Below, piece by piece: positions 63,691-64,000 of a DNA stretch of 64,000 nucleotides. Under the pieces are notes generated by a model. That model did not search any database. It saw only the letters and a list, made by a program, of their open reading frames with translations, and was not told the DNA's origin. How positions within the stretch are numbered: position 1 is the stretch's first letter; every line of letters starts with the position of its first letter. The position numbers were made by a program, and so were the translations under genes. The DNA comes from Lumbricus terrestris (Eukaryota; Annelida; Clitellata; Crassiclitellata; Lumbricidae). Location: contig OX457041.1 in assembly GCA_949752735.1 (NCBI GenBank), forward strand, positions 22,511,617 to 22,575,616, written 5' to 3'.

Positions 63691-64000
63691 CCAGTACAAC
63701 CATGGTTAACACTTTATTTTCTCAAACAGATTTGACCAATCTCAAAAACGCAAATGATAGATCGCTGCATCCTGCAGCAAATATTTAGATGTCATAGGCA
63801 AAATAAATCAGCTAGCCTAAGCCAAAACAACAGTCTGTTTCAAGACCTATCTCTCAGGCACGCAGTCTGGTTAACTCTGAGTCTCTGCAGATAAAACAGT
63901 CCAAATCCCGCGTCTCGGTTTTTTCACATGAAAGCGTTAACAACTTGGTCCAGTTGCAAGTCATTTGTAAGATTGTTCTCAATTGACAAGAATGCCAAGT

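Overview
The window is animal nuclear DNA: long introns with GT/AG borders, no operons, several families of LINE, SINE and hAT-type DNA transposons, and abundant microsatellites. Frequent TAGGCCTA motifs and L2/CR1-like LINEs with microsatellite tails fit an invertebrate (perhaps marine deuterostome) genome, but I cannot name the species from sequence alone.

The host genes visible are three tandem, same-strand (+) copies of a GH79 endo-beta-glucuronidase of the heparanase family. Copy A (1663-21246) is cut by the left window edge and shows its last seven coding exons. Copy B (30749-44447) has ten coding exons and reads as an intact 508-residue secreted protein. Copy C (49800-60965) has ten coding exons and reads as 558 residues. 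Copies B and C share every intron position and phase and keep both catalytic glutamates (Glu178/Glu301 in B, Glu232/Glu354 in C); in copy A the Glu343-equivalent is present and the split acid/base codon is only partly in view. Copies A and B also align through introns and 3' flank, so they are a fairly recent segmental duplication; C is more diverged. Both full copies lack the roughly 40-50-residue linker that is cut out of vertebrate pro-heparanase.

Between copies A and B sits a complete-looking 4.7-kb DNA transposon (25510-30227) with 33-bp perfect terminal inverted repeats. Its minus-strand gene can be assembled from three exons into one 972-residue frame with a Cys cluster, a candidate acidic triad and an exon of four 57-residue tandem repeats. 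I cannot assign its superfamily; it is the strongest candidate for something little described.

The rest is mostly transposon debris: thirteen hAT-type elements (mostly short, non-autonomous) with 8-bp target duplications, one holding a decayed transposase; L2-like and other LINE fragments; two tRNA-headed SINE families, one sharing its 3' tail with the local L2 LINE; two foldback-like elements; and many mini- and microsatellites. Comparing A with B gives near-empty-site evidence for several insertions. Regions 433-1660, 6020-6930, 22900-24440, 47990-49790, 54720-56060, 58100-59080 and 60970-61820 show no gene I can support.
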